Source: Sorex araneus (Eukaryota; Chordata; Mammalia; Eulipotyphla; Soricidae). From it: a DNA stretch of 64,000 nucleotides. The notes beneath the pieces are model-generated. The model was not told the DNA's origin. It made no database searches and was given only the letters and a program-made list of their open reading frames with translations. This document shows, one piece after another, positions 48,768-60,113 of the stretch. The stretch covers positions 100,475,426 to 100,539,425 of the forward strand of contig NC_073306.1 of NCBI RefSeq assembly GCF_027595985.1. The letters run 5' to 3'. Position 1 is the stretch's first letter. The number at the start of each line of letters is the position of its first letter. The position numbers and the translations under genes were made by a program.

Positions 48768-49005
48768 TACTGTATCACTGTCATCCCATTGCTCATTGAT
48801 TCGCTCGAGCAGGCACCAGTAATGTCTCCATTGTGAGACTTGTTGATACTGTTTTGGGTATATCGAATACACCACGGGTAGCTTACCAGGTTCTGCCATG
48901 CAGGCGGGATGCTCTCAGTAGCTTGCTGGGCTCTCTGAGAGGGATGGAGGAATCAACCCAGGTTGGCCGAGTGCAAGGCAAACACGCCCTACCCACTGTG
49001 CTATC
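48768..49005 (-). mobile_element. Second-type SINE, reverse, near full length
   Basis: tcactgtcatcccattgctc, gattcgctcgagcaggcacc, tatatcgaatacaccacggg, two 'agcttacc/agcttgct' units, cactgtgctatc. Confidence 0.94.
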
Positions 49006-49305
49006 TGGCTTAGTGGTCTAAGACGCCATACTGAAGCCAAAATTGTAGTATACATAAGAATCACTGGGGAATCTGGTTACAAGGTAGATTCTGATTTTAG
49101 TAAAGTGACTGCTGCATGTTTAACAAGCTCCCAAGAGCCTCTAGAAGTTTAGAATATTATTAAGAGCTCCCTTCATAACTACTCATACATTTCCTTCCTA
49201 ACGTTCCCCCACCTGTAATTTATTCTTTTCTTTCCCCATCCCCACCACCTGCATCATACATATCAGAATACAAATTCCATGAGAGTAGGATATTCTTTCA
49301 TTCAT

Positions 49306-49452
49306 TTTGGGGCCATACCCGGTGGTGTGCAGGGCTTCCTTCTGGCTCTGTGTTTCGGGATTGTTCCGGGTGGGACTTGGGAAACCATATGAGGTCCCAA
49401 GTCACCACATACAATTGTAGTAAGAGCCTTGCCTCTTGTACAACTTCTCCCA
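49306..49452 (-). mobile_element. SOR-type SINE, reverse, diverged
   Basis: ttttggggccatacccggtg, tccttctggctctgtgtttc, gaaaccatatgaggtcccaa. The head is degraded. Confidence 0.82.
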
Positions 49453-49859
49453 CTCAAGAGCAGGAATATTTTTTTTAATACTATGACCTGGATGCACAAA
49501 AGTATTATATGACAAAAAGAAATTAACAAATGTTTACAGTGTTATGAAAAAGCAACTTGTTTCTTATCACAGTTACAAGCCTAACATATCAAGATTGATT
49601 AGTTATTGAAAAGGAATATTTTATCACATATTCTTGTCATCTTGAGTCCTATTATGATACTGAGTTTTAAGTGCCAAGTCCCCAAAGAAAAAAGCCCTGT
49701 GGGATAGACCAGTTCAGACCTGTACCTGTGGAACTATACCTAGATTTCAGAAGAATACAATAGCATTTGTGGACCATTAAAATGTGTTACTAAAGTTTAG
49801 GTGGAAGATTCCACTTCCTCTCTCACCTGAGGGTACCCAAACAGCAATCTGCTGCGTAT

Positions 49860-50050
49860 TGTGGGCTTTCTATATGTCAATCACTACGCTAAGTACGTGG
49901 CACCAGCCATCTCATTTCATCCTCTCTGCAAAAGCTCCGTACTCACTTTATAGGTAAAGAAGTAGACACACAAATAATTAAGCTGTAGGAGAGGAAACTG
50001 AGATTTGAAACCAGCAGTCTCCAGAGTTGAAGCTTCTGACTACAGTGCCA
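49860..50050 (-). repeat. MIR-like element, reverse
   Basis: 'tatgtcaatcactacgctaa', then 'catctcatttcatcctctct', then 'gaggaaactgagatttgaaa': reverse MIR layout. Confidence 0.7.
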
Positions 50051-51179
50051 TGAAAAACAAAACAATTGCCTGAAGATGGGAGTTACTTTATCTGTCAGTG
50101 ACCTGATATCAGCTTCAAAAAGCAAATCCAAAATAAACAGAGATACATGAAATATCAATAAGAGGTGGCTTTTGCATGCAAAAGAAAGCATCTGATATAT
50201 AACATAAAAAAAGAATAGGATTTTCTAATACAGCAAATATTCAGTTGAACTCCATTTAGTTTATGGCTAACACCACTGCAAGGTGAATCAGGAGTCAGTT
50301 AAGTAATGTCTCAAAGGTTGCAATTCCTTTCACACTTCATCAGGTCTCTTATGAAACAGTATATCGGGCCAAATCTGAGAAGATGGTCATCACAAGACAT
50401 AAATCACTATGTTGTGAAGTTGTTCAGCATAAAAAAATCAAAAAGTCCAAAGGACAAAGGGAATTCTGTTTTTCAAAAGCTTAAGAAACAGAAGTTTGAC
50501 AGTTACATTTAACACTGTCAGAAAAAGAAGGAATTAAGAAAATGGAAGAAAATGCAATGTGAAATTGAATAAGAGGAAAAAGTTAACTTAATCTCTTCCA
50601 GATAAGATTTTAAATGTGAACAGAAACATATAACCAATACTAAAACACACCTATAGGCTCTAAAATAAAGCATTATTACAAGAAAATAGTTGAATTCTAT
50701 ATGATGATCAATACTTCTAATTTACCTTTGGGTATTCCAAAGGCAAAAATCTGGTTTTGACATTTTCTTATTACAGCTTCACACTAGCATGAATTTCTTC
50801 AGCTGTGAAATGTGGGAAACAAAAACCCACTTCTTAGAATTACTCTAAACTTTACATTAAATGACATACTGTGATATTTATCCCACAGTATATTGAGAGA
50901 AATGAAATATATTTACATCCTGTTTTCTCTCCTTTCTCTCAAATTCTGTTTTCTTTAAAATAATCTCTAAGGATTTCTAAGGATTTCTAATCCTATTTAG
51001 TTGTTGTTGGCAGAAATGTACCACTATTCAAAATTAAGGAAAAGAATGTACCTATACCCCGATAAAGTGTATATCAGCAAATGAGTATAAACTCTTGGAA
51101 TATTATATGAAAAGATGATCATATATTAAGTTTGGCATATTAAGAACCATGAAGGTATGGTATCTATAAGATCAACTTC

Positions 51180-51335
51180 AGAGACTGGAAAGATAATACA
51201 AGGACTAAGGCACTTGCCTTGCATGTGACTAGTTCAACATGACCCTAGTTCAAATCCTAGGTACCACATAATTCTGAGCACTACTGAATACATAGCAAGA
51301 AATACCCTCTAAACATAGTTGGTTGTGACTCAAGA
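51180..51335 (+). mobile_element. SOR-type SINE, diverged
   Basis: gagactggaaagataataca head, ctagttcaaatcctaggtac B box region, tgagcactactgaatacata. It lies just beyond the MRLN 3' end and probably outside the transcript. Confidence 0.8.
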
Positions 51336-51385
51336 GATGTCCTCATAAAAAAAGTCCACTTCACTCACAATTTTAATTCAGAAAT

Positions 51386-51391
51386 TTTATT
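51386..51391 (-). terminator. MRLN: MRLN polyadenylation signal (likely main)
   Basis: AATAAA on the minus strand, 276 bases downstream of the MRLN stop codon, followed by a G/T-rich stretch (ttgtgagtgaagtgg) about 20-35 bases on. Cleavage would fall near 51365-51375. Confidence 0.6.
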
Positions 51392-51533
51392 TGATCTGCC
51401 AAATAGCAGCCATTTTACAAATAACACTTTATGAAGAATTTAGCATATAGTTTTAGTAAAATAATTCTTTCAATTCATATGAATGTTTTACAAATCAGAA
51501 AATACTAAATAATACACAAGGCTGAGTCAACTT

Positions 51534-51539
51534 TTTATT
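51534..51539 (-). terminator. MRLN: Alternative upstream AATAAA in MRLN 3' UTR
   Basis: A second AATAAA lies 128 bases after the stop and could give a shorter mRNA. Confidence 0.4.
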
Positions 51540-51666
51540 ATTGTCAATGGCATTTGCTAAAATAGGGTTTTCATCAAATTAAAATCACTAAACATATTAA
51601 AAGACAATACTTCAGTTACTGGAATTCAATTTGAAATTTATATGTAAAGTAAAGGAACTCATATTT

Positions 51667-51819
<153 letters not shown>

Positions 51820-51921
51820 TCAGTTCCCTGGAGAAAAAGAAAAGAATTCTCAAGTAAACTAACTGATCATCTGGATTCTCTAAATTCAATTAAATTTTTT
51901 CAATGTAAAGAAACCATCATA

Positions 51922-52696
51922 GCTCTGCTCCTTAAAGACTATGATCCAGGAGGTCTACTAACCCTTTTTGGCACCCCGTGGCTTCTGATAGAAATGCATC
52001 TAGACTGTGAACTGAGCTACAACCCCATGCCGCCCGGGGAGGGGGAAGGATTTTCTCTCTCAATGCTTTCTTTCTACAGGGGAGATAGCAGTGACAGCAG
52101 CAGCAGCAGCAACGCCCATGTGGTGTCCGCCATGTCCCAGAACTCACAACCCAGAGGTATGAGCTTGTAGTGATGTAGCACGCAAGAGATCATGGGATGG
52201 GGATGTTACCAGCACGCTCTCTGCCCAGATGAGATCCGGAGCAGCCGTGCACACATGGCCCCTCTGCTCCTTAAAGACTATGATCCGGGAGGTCTACTAA
52301 GCCTTTTTTGGCACCCCGCAACATCTAGACTGTGAACTGAGCTAAAATAACAGAAATCCAAAACCGCTCGACCGCTGTCATATAAACTTCATTCTCAGCA
52401 ATGGAAAACAAATTATCAAATGATACCTTTTCAGGGGGTTTGATTGTTGGGGGGAAATTCCAAATAATAATAGTGATTTCTCTGTTGAAATATTGAATGT
52501 ATTCAAAGTATAGAGAGAATATAGTGAAGATCATTAGCCACTCAGGCTTGGGGGTGGGGGTGAGAGGGGGGTATATTGGGGTTCTTGGTGGTGCACTGGT
52601 GAAGGGATGGGTATTTGATCATTATGTGACTGAGGCTTAAACCTGAAAGCTTTGTAACTTTTGTCACGGTGATTCAATAAAATAAAAATTAAAAAA
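51922..52696 (+). mobile_element. GC-rich composite retroposon with L1-like tail (copy D)
   Basis: Flanked by aaaccatcata (51911-51921) and aaaacatcata (52697-52707). Contains a duplicated unit: 'ctctgctccttaaagactat' followed by 'gatcc(a/g)ggaggtctactaa' at 51924-51961 and about 52261-52300. Then a (cag)n-rich segment, 'aacagaaatccaaaaccgct', 'gttgaaatattgaatgtatt', the L1-like tail (tgcactggtgaagggatggg) and poly-A. It lies antisense to MRLN, 93 bp from its acceptor. Confidence 0.88.
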
Positions 52697-53228
52697 AAAA
52701 CATCATAAAATATTTCTGGAAAGACTTTTGGTATTTGTGACTAATCAATGAATTAAAATATTTTTCCTAATGAATTAATATATTTTATAAATTTTTTAAA
52801 CCATTTTATAAATTATAATTGTAATTTTTTCTGTCAAATTGTGGGTTTTTTTGTCAAATCATCTTCTTAGAAGAAACAACCTAGGAAACTATCCATGTGA
52901 CCATTTTCTTTTCTGTTGTCAGTTATAAGTTTATTTATAAAGTTTTTGCTGGAAAAACATTTGCAGATTTATTGGTATCAATGAAGTTTCTATTTCTCCA
53001 ATCTGTAGAGCTGACATTATCATAAATGAGAATTTGAAGAGAAAGAGCAGGTATCGACACTATAAAAAAATTAAACATAAAAGGTAATTTCTATTTCCTT
53101 GACCTTTCCTCCAGATGCTATATCTCAGTTAATAAGATCACATATTTAATTATCTGTATATTCTCCCAAGTGTTAAAAATAACTAAATTTTTAATGGATT
53201 ATTACAAGATATTATATACTGTTGGAAT

Positions 53229-53440
53229 CACGCAGCTGACCTGTGTTCAATTCCTCTGCCCCTCTTGGAGAGCCCGGCAAGCTACTGAGAGTATCGCGCC
53301 CACAGAGCAGAGCCTGGCAACCTACCCATGGTGTATTGGATATGCCAAAAACAGTAGCAATAAATCTCATAATGAGAGATGTTACTGGTGCCCACTCGAA
53401 CAAATTGATGAGCAACGGGATGACAGTGACAGTGACAGTG
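53229..53440 (+). mobile_element. Second-type SINE, 5'-truncated, with target-site duplication
   Basis: Starts inside the tRNA head (cacgcagctgacctgtgttc) and ends in (gacagt)n. actgttggaat is duplicated at 53218-53228 and 53441-53451. This defines the family's true 3' end. Confidence 0.96.
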
Positions 53441-53989
53441 ACTGTTGGAATATTTTACCAAATGCCTCTCATAGAGGGAATTTTTAACCATTCTGTCTGA
53501 AGAAATACGTATCAAATAAGTCAAGTAATTTCTTATCTATATTCAGTTTTAAATGAGTATCACTTTTACAAAGCAGCAAGTTTGATGCTATTTCCCACTT
53601 TAATTGAAATAACAGAAAGATGAGAATTAAAAGAAGAAAAAATATATGATATTTAAACAAATGTTATGTCCTTCACTTATAGTAATCTGTACTAATTTCT
53701 CTAACACTTGCCCCATTCATAAAGGAGGATAACTTGCCCTAAGTCACACAATCACTGTCAAAGTAAACCCCTAATATTTATTTTATGTTCAATAATACCT
53801 TTTGCTTATAATTCAGTAACAAAAAGTAAAATAATGCAAAGAGACTTCTTCCCTCCTACTCAGTCTCAGCCTCAAACAACTTATTTCTTTCATCTGAGGA
53901 TTATCTAAATTCTCTTCAAGAGCACGAAAAGAAAGACTGGAATAGACAGCAAGTGGTGATGGAAAAGTAAGTAGAAACCCGTTTCTTAC

Positions 53990-54063
53990 CTGATCTAATC
54001 CCAGGTAGGTTGCTCTTCTAAAATTAAGTACATTCAGCACAAGTGGCCTCTTAACATTGGTTC
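53990..54063 (-). other. MRLN: Candidate internal non-coding exon of MRLN
   Basis: Minus strand: ctttgactcag|GAACCAATG ... GATTAGATCAG|gtaagaaacg. The donor (GT at 53988-53989) is a strong match. The acceptor could be at 54064-54065 (74-base exon) or at 54018-54019 after tacttaatttt (28-base exon). Human MRLN has non-coding 5' exons, but chance donors of this quality are common, so this is tentative. Confidence 0.25.
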
Positions 54064-54172
54064 CTGAGTCAAAGCACATTTACAAGTTTTATTGGATAGT
54101 GAGGCAGTTTGTGAAGTGGAAGGATAGAAAACCAACATGGGGAAACTCTAAAATGCAGTATTATCACTTCCT

Positions 54173-54424
54173 TGGACTGGAGCAATAGCACAGTGGATAG
54201 GGCATTGACCTTGCAAGTGCCAACCAAGTTCGATTCCTCCGTCCCTCTTGGAGAGCCCAGCAAGCAACTGTGAGTATCCTGCCCGCACAGGAGAGCCTGG
54301 CAAGCTACCTGTGGTGTATTTGATATGCCAAAAGCTGTAACAACAAGTCTAACAAGTCTCAAAATGGAGATGTGCCCACTTGAGCAAATCGATGAACAAC
54401 AGGATAACAGTGCTACAGTGCTAT
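54173..54424 (+). mobile_element. Second-type SINE, full length
   Basis: ggactggagcaatagcacag head, aagttcgattcctccgtccc, the two 'gag(a)gcc' plus 'aagc' units, ggtgtatttgatatgcc, acttgagcaaatcgatgaac, ending acagtgctacagtg. It has a short tandem duplication (aacaagtct twice). Confidence 0.95.
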
Positions 54425-55135
54425 ATATTTTCATTAGAAAATTTCACTGGTAAGTTTCTTGAGTTCATATTAATGTTTTTTGACAGCTTTATGGTTATGA
54501 CAGCATTATGACAGGGACATGTATGGTTCCTGTCTGATTCTAACTCTTGAAGTTACATCTGCTTCTAGATCTAAGTCATTGAAAGGACATAGATTTGTAC
54601 TGTTGGAAGTTTACCAATATACTGAGGTTTTACTTGGATTTAAATTATTTATGCTCCTGTACTTTGACTCATATTTTGCCTGATTTGTTTTTACTAAAAC
54701 CTTAATAATGTTTTCTGGTTGGAATAGAAACAGCAATTTGTGGGGAAAGTACTTCAACTTTTTTTCTGTATATAAGAGTCATCAAAATATAAATAAGTTT
54801 CAGGCATTATTTATTAAATTTCTGAAGTATGATAGGACATATTGAATATGATAATCTCTAGATATGGTTTTGAGTGTTATGTTTTAAAATCATAATTAAA
54901 ATAATATGCCCTTCAATTTCTAATATAGGACAATTATTAGAGGCTGAAAATATTTTATGTTGAAATTTCAAATAACTGCAATGTCTCTCCCATTTGGATT
55001 CCTCACCTTTTTCCCCCCTGATCTCTAGAAGGAGCTAAAATTCAAGTTATTATTTTACAGAATGATGCTCTGAAAACAAAATGAGTATGCTCTTATCTAT
55101 ATTTTAAAACTTACCTCCTTTTCTCTTAATTCTTT

Positions 55136-55313
55136 TTTTTTTTTTTTGCTTTTTGGGTCACACCCGGCGATGCACAGGGGTTACTCCTGGCTCTGCACTC
55201 AGGAATTACTCCTGGCGATGCTCAGGGGACCATATGGGATGCTGGGATTCAAACCTGGGTCAGCCGCGTGCAAGGCAAACGCCCTCCCCGCTGTGCTATC
55301 GCTCCAGCCCCGT
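55136..55313 (-). mobile_element. SOR-type SINE, reverse, young
   Basis: Poly-T, gctttttgggtcacacccgg to gctgtgctatcgctccagcc. tttttctcttaattctt-type duplication at about 55122-55138 and 55314-55330. Two overlapping ORFs are SINE translations. Confidence 0.97.
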
Positions 55314-55576
55314 TTTTCTCTTAATTCTTAATCCAAAAAATGTAATTCAAATGATCTGATTATTATTTATTGGGTAGCTAATGACATCATAAAAGTTAGA
55401 CAAATGGAAGGCAGCAGTAATCCATGAACTTGAAGGAATTGAGCTTCATTATTCTGTTCTTCGCCCTGTCATCAGTCTGTAAGTTCTTGCTTCTAAAATA
55501 TTTAAAATCTTGTTTTCATATAAAACACTTTCTCAAATCAACTCTGATTCTTGGAACCATAAGAAGAGTTTATTTC

Positions 55577-55740
55577 CAGGGCTGCAGAGAAAGTACATGG
55601 GGGCTGGCACTTTTCCTTTTATACAGCCAACCCTAGTTCAGTACCCAGCAGTCTATATGCTCTCCCAAGCACTGTCATGAGTGGTCCCAGAACACAGAGT
55701 CAGGAGTTTTCCTGAGTAGTGCCAGATATGGTCCAAAGTC
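55577..55740 (+). mobile_element. SOR-type SINE, diverged
   Basis: agggctgcagagaaagtaca head, ctagttcagtacccagcagt, gctctcccaagcactgtcat, cagagtcaggagttttcctg. Confidence 0.83.
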
Positions 55741-56370
55741 CTCTACCCTTAAAAAAAAAGGATTCTTGGCAAAGAGAAAACAAAACAAATAAAAATCCCC
55801 TTCATTATACAAAGTCATTACTAAGGCAATGATGTACTAAGAAATCACCCTTTTCTCAACTTCTCTCAGCCTCTCCTATTTCCTTCCCTCATTAGGTGTG
55901 AATTCTTGTTCAGGACAAAGAACATAACATACTTTATTGAAAGTCTTTTTCAATCAAAAGAAAAACACTTTTCACTGGACTCAGGTTTTTAGTCTTAAAT
56001 GCATGAGTCACATTTCAAAAATATTTTCCTTTCTGACAAGAATTTGCTAATTCTACTCAGTCAGTACCTAATGGTCAAGAAAATACTGACACAAGTTCCC
56101 TAGAGACCCAGGTTGAAAAATGAGACAATTATGAAATCTATTTGTTTTTTACTTGATAGGTCACTTGCGTAAAAATAATAATTACCATTTGTTGAGGGTC
56201 TAGGATGTGACAGGCCATGGTTATTCACTTTGGGGTGCAGGAGCAAGCACATAAGCCCATTCAGTATGTCATGCAGGGACCTGGTACTACTCAGACTAAA
56301 GTCTCAGTCTTCAGAGGTCATCCTCTTTCAACTATATGTATTTATTCTTTCCAAATGAAAGCTATTTTTT

Positions 56371-57065
56371 GGACACACAAACGAATCTTGGACCTTAGCA
56401 CCTTGCTGCAGAAATGGCTCGGGGCTTTGCAATAAGCCTTTTCCTCTGGGCTGCTCCAGCCGGGGCAGGTGCTATCCCTCCGCCTGCCCTCTACGAGCTC
56501 TGGCAGCCACTAGAAGTCAGTGAGAAGCTCCAGGTGCAAGTAGCGGTGATGGCAAATCCCAAGTCCCATGGGACAGGGAAAGAGTGGGTCCTTCTCTCCC
56601 ACCGCCCCCCTATGGAATCCGAGATGACGCCACATCCTGCCACCATCTACTTAAGCTCCACACACCAAGATCCAGAGGCACACAAATGAATCTCGACCGA
56701 GCAACTTGCTGCAGTGATTTCTTCAGACCCTAATTATTAAAATTTTAGAATTCCTAAAGTGCGTGGCCGTGATATTGTATCTATAACAAGCAATACAAAA
56801 TACATTGTCCAACATTGCATTTTCGGCAGGTAGGAGGGGTGGTGGGACTGGTCTCGAAATATCGAAGGTAACTAAAGTAGAGAAAGAGAGTATTGTTCAA
56901 ATTGTCTGCCACACAGGCAGGGGGAAGTGTAGAAAGGGGTGGATACTGGGGATTTTGATGGTGGAAAACGGGGACTGGTGAAGGAATGGGTGTTTGATGA
57001 CTGTATGATCAAAGCTCAAACATGAAAGTTTTGTTACTGTACCTCACGGTGAATCAATTTTAAAA
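56371..57065 (+). mobile_element. GC-rich composite retroposon with L1-like tail (copy E)
   Basis: Duplication aaagctatttttt at 56358-56370 and 57066-57078. Its first segment ('ggacacacaaacgaatcttg' ... 'accttgctgcag') recurs internally at about 56675 ('aggcacacaaatgaatctcg' ... 'aacttgctgcag'). It ends with the L1-like tail (gactggtgaaggaatgggtg, ttttgttactgtacctcacg). The 91-codon ORF inside shows no family resemblance. Confidence 0.88.
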
Positions 57066-57559
57066 AAAGCTATTTTTTTTAAATTTGTTATTCAAAATTT
57101 ACTTCATTTAACCAGAAATGTCCACCTGTCATTATTAACAACCACCTGTCAATTTTGATCTTTGATATATTTGATTCTTGATGTCTTTGGTTCTTATCCT
57201 TTAGTCTCCAAGATATCTATGAGAACTGCTGGTTGAGCAATGGGTAAATGGTCTCAGGTAGCCATCTGGATGTGAGAATTTGACAATATATATTTATAAT
57301 GATTAGTTCCTAATTTATTCACACCATATAATCTGTTTTTAATAAATAAAACACAGATTGGCACAATTAGCTCACTATCAGTGAGATTAACTGAAATTAC
57401 CTTCTATTCTTACTAGCCTATTCTTATTAGCTCTTACTATTTACAATTTTGCCCTTCTGTAATATTACTGCTACTATCCAATCACTGATTATCTTCTGAT
57501 GGACAAATTTCTCACCCTCACCTCTGTGATACTACCTGAATAGAAAATTTTCAGGACAT

Positions 57560-57655
57560 GGTGGTTGAGAAATGGGTCTGGAAACAGACTGATGAAGTTT
57601 GAATTAAATCACTTACTCTGGACAAGATTCAGTCACTCTTTGTCCCTTAGACTTT
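57560..57655 (+). repeat. MIR-like fragment
   Basis: 'gggtctggaaacagactgat', then 'ttgaattaaatcacttactc', then 'cagtcactctttgtccctta' resembles the MIR 5' half. Confidence 0.45.
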
Positions 57656-57664
57656 ATTGATTTA

Positions 57665-57825
57665 TAGGGCCCAGAGAAATATACTAGGTAGGGTGCTTGC
57701 CTTACATAAGATGAACCCAGGTTCATCTCACTGCATATGGTCCCCAGAGCACTGCCAGGAGTGATCCCTGAAAACAGAGTCAGGGGTATACCTTGAGAAC
57801 TACTAGATATAGTCCTCAAATTAAA
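57665..57825 (+). mobile_element. SOR-type SINE, diverged
   Basis: gggcccagagaaatatacta head, aacccaggttcatctcactg, atggtccccagagcactgcc, ttgagaactactagatatag. Confidence 0.85.
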
Positions 57826-58031
57826 AGAGAAAAAAGAATAATAATAGTACCTAGTTCTTAGGAGTCTATGAAAGTTAAATGAGAATGTTTTACATATTAA
57901 GTAAACATTTAATAAAATCGTGACTAATATTATTAATTGTAGTCCAGATGCCACCTTATAGATGGTGTGCCCTGAAATCATTCTTCTCAAGATCTCTTTA
58001 TTCATAAATATATGCAAAACTGTCCAACTCC

Positions 58032-58233
58032 CAAAAGGAGAGAGAGAGAGAGAGAGGAAAAGTGCCTGCCATAGTGGCAGGCATGTGGGGTGGGAGGCAG
58101 GAAAGGAACTGGAACCATTGGTGGTGCACTGGTACACTGGTAAAGGGACATGTGTTGGTACATTATATGACTGAAATTCAATGATGAAAAAATTTGTGAA
58201 TGTGTATATCACTGTGATTTTAAAAAACAAATG
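58032..58233 (+). mobile_element. Short L1-tail insertion with exact target-site duplication
   Basis: aactgtccaactcc at 58018-58031 and 58234-58247. Inside: an (AG)n start, 'gtgcctgccatagtggcagg', 'gtggtgcactggtacactgg', 'gtgaatgtgtatatcactgt' followed by 'gatttt'. A severely 5'-truncated L1-like copy. Confidence 0.93.
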
Positions 58234-58679
58234 AACTGTCCAACTCCTATTTATTTCTTGAATCTCATTGTTTCCCTCAGTGATACACCTTGACTTCCTA
58301 GGGCTCTATCGAATATCTGAAATTTGCTGCAATTATCTACACTTTATTATGGCTTTTCTTTTTTTTGCACGAACTACTCATAGGCAGTTGCTATTTTTCT
58401 AAAAAATGAGACTAGTGTTGTCCATCACGGATCTCAGTAACCTCATGATTATCTGGCATTATTTATTTTTCAATAAATGCTGACTTAATAATTGTAAGTG
58501 AAATAGAAGCTACCATAGTAAGGTGGATATCGGTTTTGTTAAAATGACAATTACAAAAAATACATATATTTAACTTTATTTTTCCCATAAAATATTTTGA
58601 ACCTAAAAACCTCAATGTTGGAAACTCTCAGATTATCTACATATGGGAGGAAATTATTGTGAACTATAAAGTTCACAAT

Positions 58680-59191
58680 CAAATTTTTTAAAAGTTGGAA
58701 AATTAGTCAGAAAGAGAGGGACAGACATAGAATGATTGCACTCATTTGTGGAATATAAAGTAACAGAATGGGAGACTAACACCCAAGGATAATAGAGATA
58801 AGGGCCAGGAAGATCTTTCCACAGCTTGGAAGCCAGTCTCACATAACTGGGGGAGAAGGCAGCTGAGATAGAGAAAGGACTACTAGGTAACTGATGCTTG
58901 GGCTCGCTCAGGATGGGAGATGCGTGCTGAAAGAAGACGATGGACCGAACATGATGGCCACTTACTACCTGTATTGCAAACCATAACACCCAAAAGTAGA
59001 GAGAGAGTAAAATGGAATGTACCTGATACAGAGGCAGAGGTAAGGAGGGGATGAGGTGGGGGTGGTGGAAGGGATACTGGGAACACTGGTGGTGAGGAAT
59101 GGGCACTGGTGGAGGGATGGGTACTTGATCACTGTATGACTGAAACATAATCACAAAAGTTTATAAGTCTGTATCTCATGGTGATTCATTA

Positions 59192-59232
<41 letters not shown>
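58680..59232 (+). mobile_element. Shrew L1 3' end (5'-truncated) with (AAT)n tail
   Basis: Begins with the conserved L1 terminus (ttagtcagaaagagagggac, actcatttgtggaatataaa). It continues through a lineage-specific 3' UTR (gaccgaacatgatggccact, aataatag stretches) to the shared tail (gaatgggcactggtggaggg, cttgatcactgtatgactga, ggtgattcattaaa), then about 13 AAT units. This copy shows that the tail on the composite retroposons is L1-derived. Confidence 0.9.
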
Positions 59233-59233
<1 letters not shown>

Positions 59234-59422
59234 CTGGCTCTGCTAGGCAAACAAACGAAAAAAAGAGACATAGTGGAGGAAAGTGAGTGTTCTGTTGGAG
59301 GTTGTGGTGTTGAAAGGTTATATGCACAAACTATCATTCATAGTATAAAAATTCACAGAATCTAAAATAAAAATACATTTTAAATTAAATAAATTAATTA
59401 ACTTTTAAAAATTTGGAGAGAG

Positions 59423-59610
59423 GGGCCTGAGTGATAGCACAGTAGGTAGGGTGTTTGCCTTGCACGCAGCTGACCCGGGTTCGATCCCCGGCATCCCATA
59501 TGGTCCCCCCAAGCACCGCCAGGAGTAATTTCTGAGTGCAAAGCCAGGAGTAACCCCTGAGCATCACTGAATGTGATGCAAAAAAGCAAATAAATGAATA
59601 AATAAATAAA
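59423..59610 (+). mobile_element. SOR-type SINE (first of a tandem pair)
   Basis: ggggcctgagtgatagcaca to atgtgatgcaaaaaagcaaa with an (AAAT)n tail. Flanked by aaaatttggagagagg and aaaaagttggagagg. Confidence 0.96.
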
Positions 59611-59626
59611 ATAAAAAGTTGGAGAG

Positions 59627-59790
59627 GGGCTGGAGTGATAGCACAGCAGATAGGGCATTTGCCTTCCATGCAGCAGACCTAGGATCAGTTTCCAGCATCC
59701 CATATAGTCCCCCAAGCACTGCCAGGAGTAATTCCTGAGTGCAAAGCCAGGAGTAACCCCTGTGCATCGCTGGGTGTGACCCAAAAAGAA
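59627..59790 (+). mobile_element. SOR-type SINE (second of a tandem pair)
   Basis: ggggctggagtgatagcaca to gtgtgacccaaaaagaaaaa. A third copy of the target word (aaaaatttggagaatt) follows. Confidence 0.96.
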
Positions 59791-59928
59791 AAAAAAATTT
59801 GGAGAATTAATATGGGAATTATTTGAGTGACTTTTTTCCTATTGTTTTATTTTACTATAATTAAGGCAAGTCAAATTGTTAGAGGAACACACAAATTTGG
59901 GATAGGTTTTACAATATTTTAGAATCCA

Positions 59929-60113
59929 GGGACTGGAGCGATAGCACAGAGGGTAGGGCGTTTGCCTTGCATGCGGCCGACCCGGGTTCAAATCCCAGCA
60001 TCCCATATGGTCCCCTGAGCACCGCCAGGGGTGATTCCTGAGTGCATGAACCAGGAGAACCAGGAGTGACCCCTGTGCATCGCCAGGTGTGACCCAAAGA
60101 GCAAAAAAAAAAA
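59929..60113 (+). mobile_element. SOR-type SINE with 9-base internal duplication
   Basis: gggactggagcgatagcaca to gtgtgacccaaagagcaaaa. aaccaggag is tandemly repeated in the body. caatattttagaatcca before and caatattttataatcca after are the target duplication. Confidence 0.96.

Larger units (their letters stand above)
31600..51364. other. Intergenic region between SLC16A9 promoter and MRLN 3' end
   Basis: Repeat-rich and AT-rich, with no coding exon I can support. Stretches where I see neither gene nor named repeat: 31840-32387, 32580-33792, 33956-34289, 34490-35571, 36773-38399 (includes a 91-codon minus ORF at 37829-38104 that I do not recognise), 40661-41559, 42421-42589, 44871-45997, 46427-46960, 47853-48767, 49010-49305 and 50051-51179. 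Confidence 0.7.

Noticed and set aside
55106..55117. Minus-strand donor-like AGGAG|gtaagttt as an MRLN exon end
   Set aside because: No convincing acceptor or conserved exon body upstream, and it abuts a young SINE; treated as chance.
55146..55359. Recurrent ORFs with residues like GSHPAMHRGYSWLCTQ or GHTRRCTGVTPGS
   Set aside because: The same peptide appears wherever a reversed SOR SINE occurs (for example 46208, 47180, 59398, 59909); it is SINE sequence.
57613..58230. 205-codon minus-strand ORF
   Set aside because: It spans an L1-tail insertion, unrelated unique sequence and a SINE, so it is a chance concatenation without a consistent composition.
58654..59154. 166-codon minus-strand ORF
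   Set aside because: Antisense of an L1 3' UTR; the long frame reflects pyrimidine richness.
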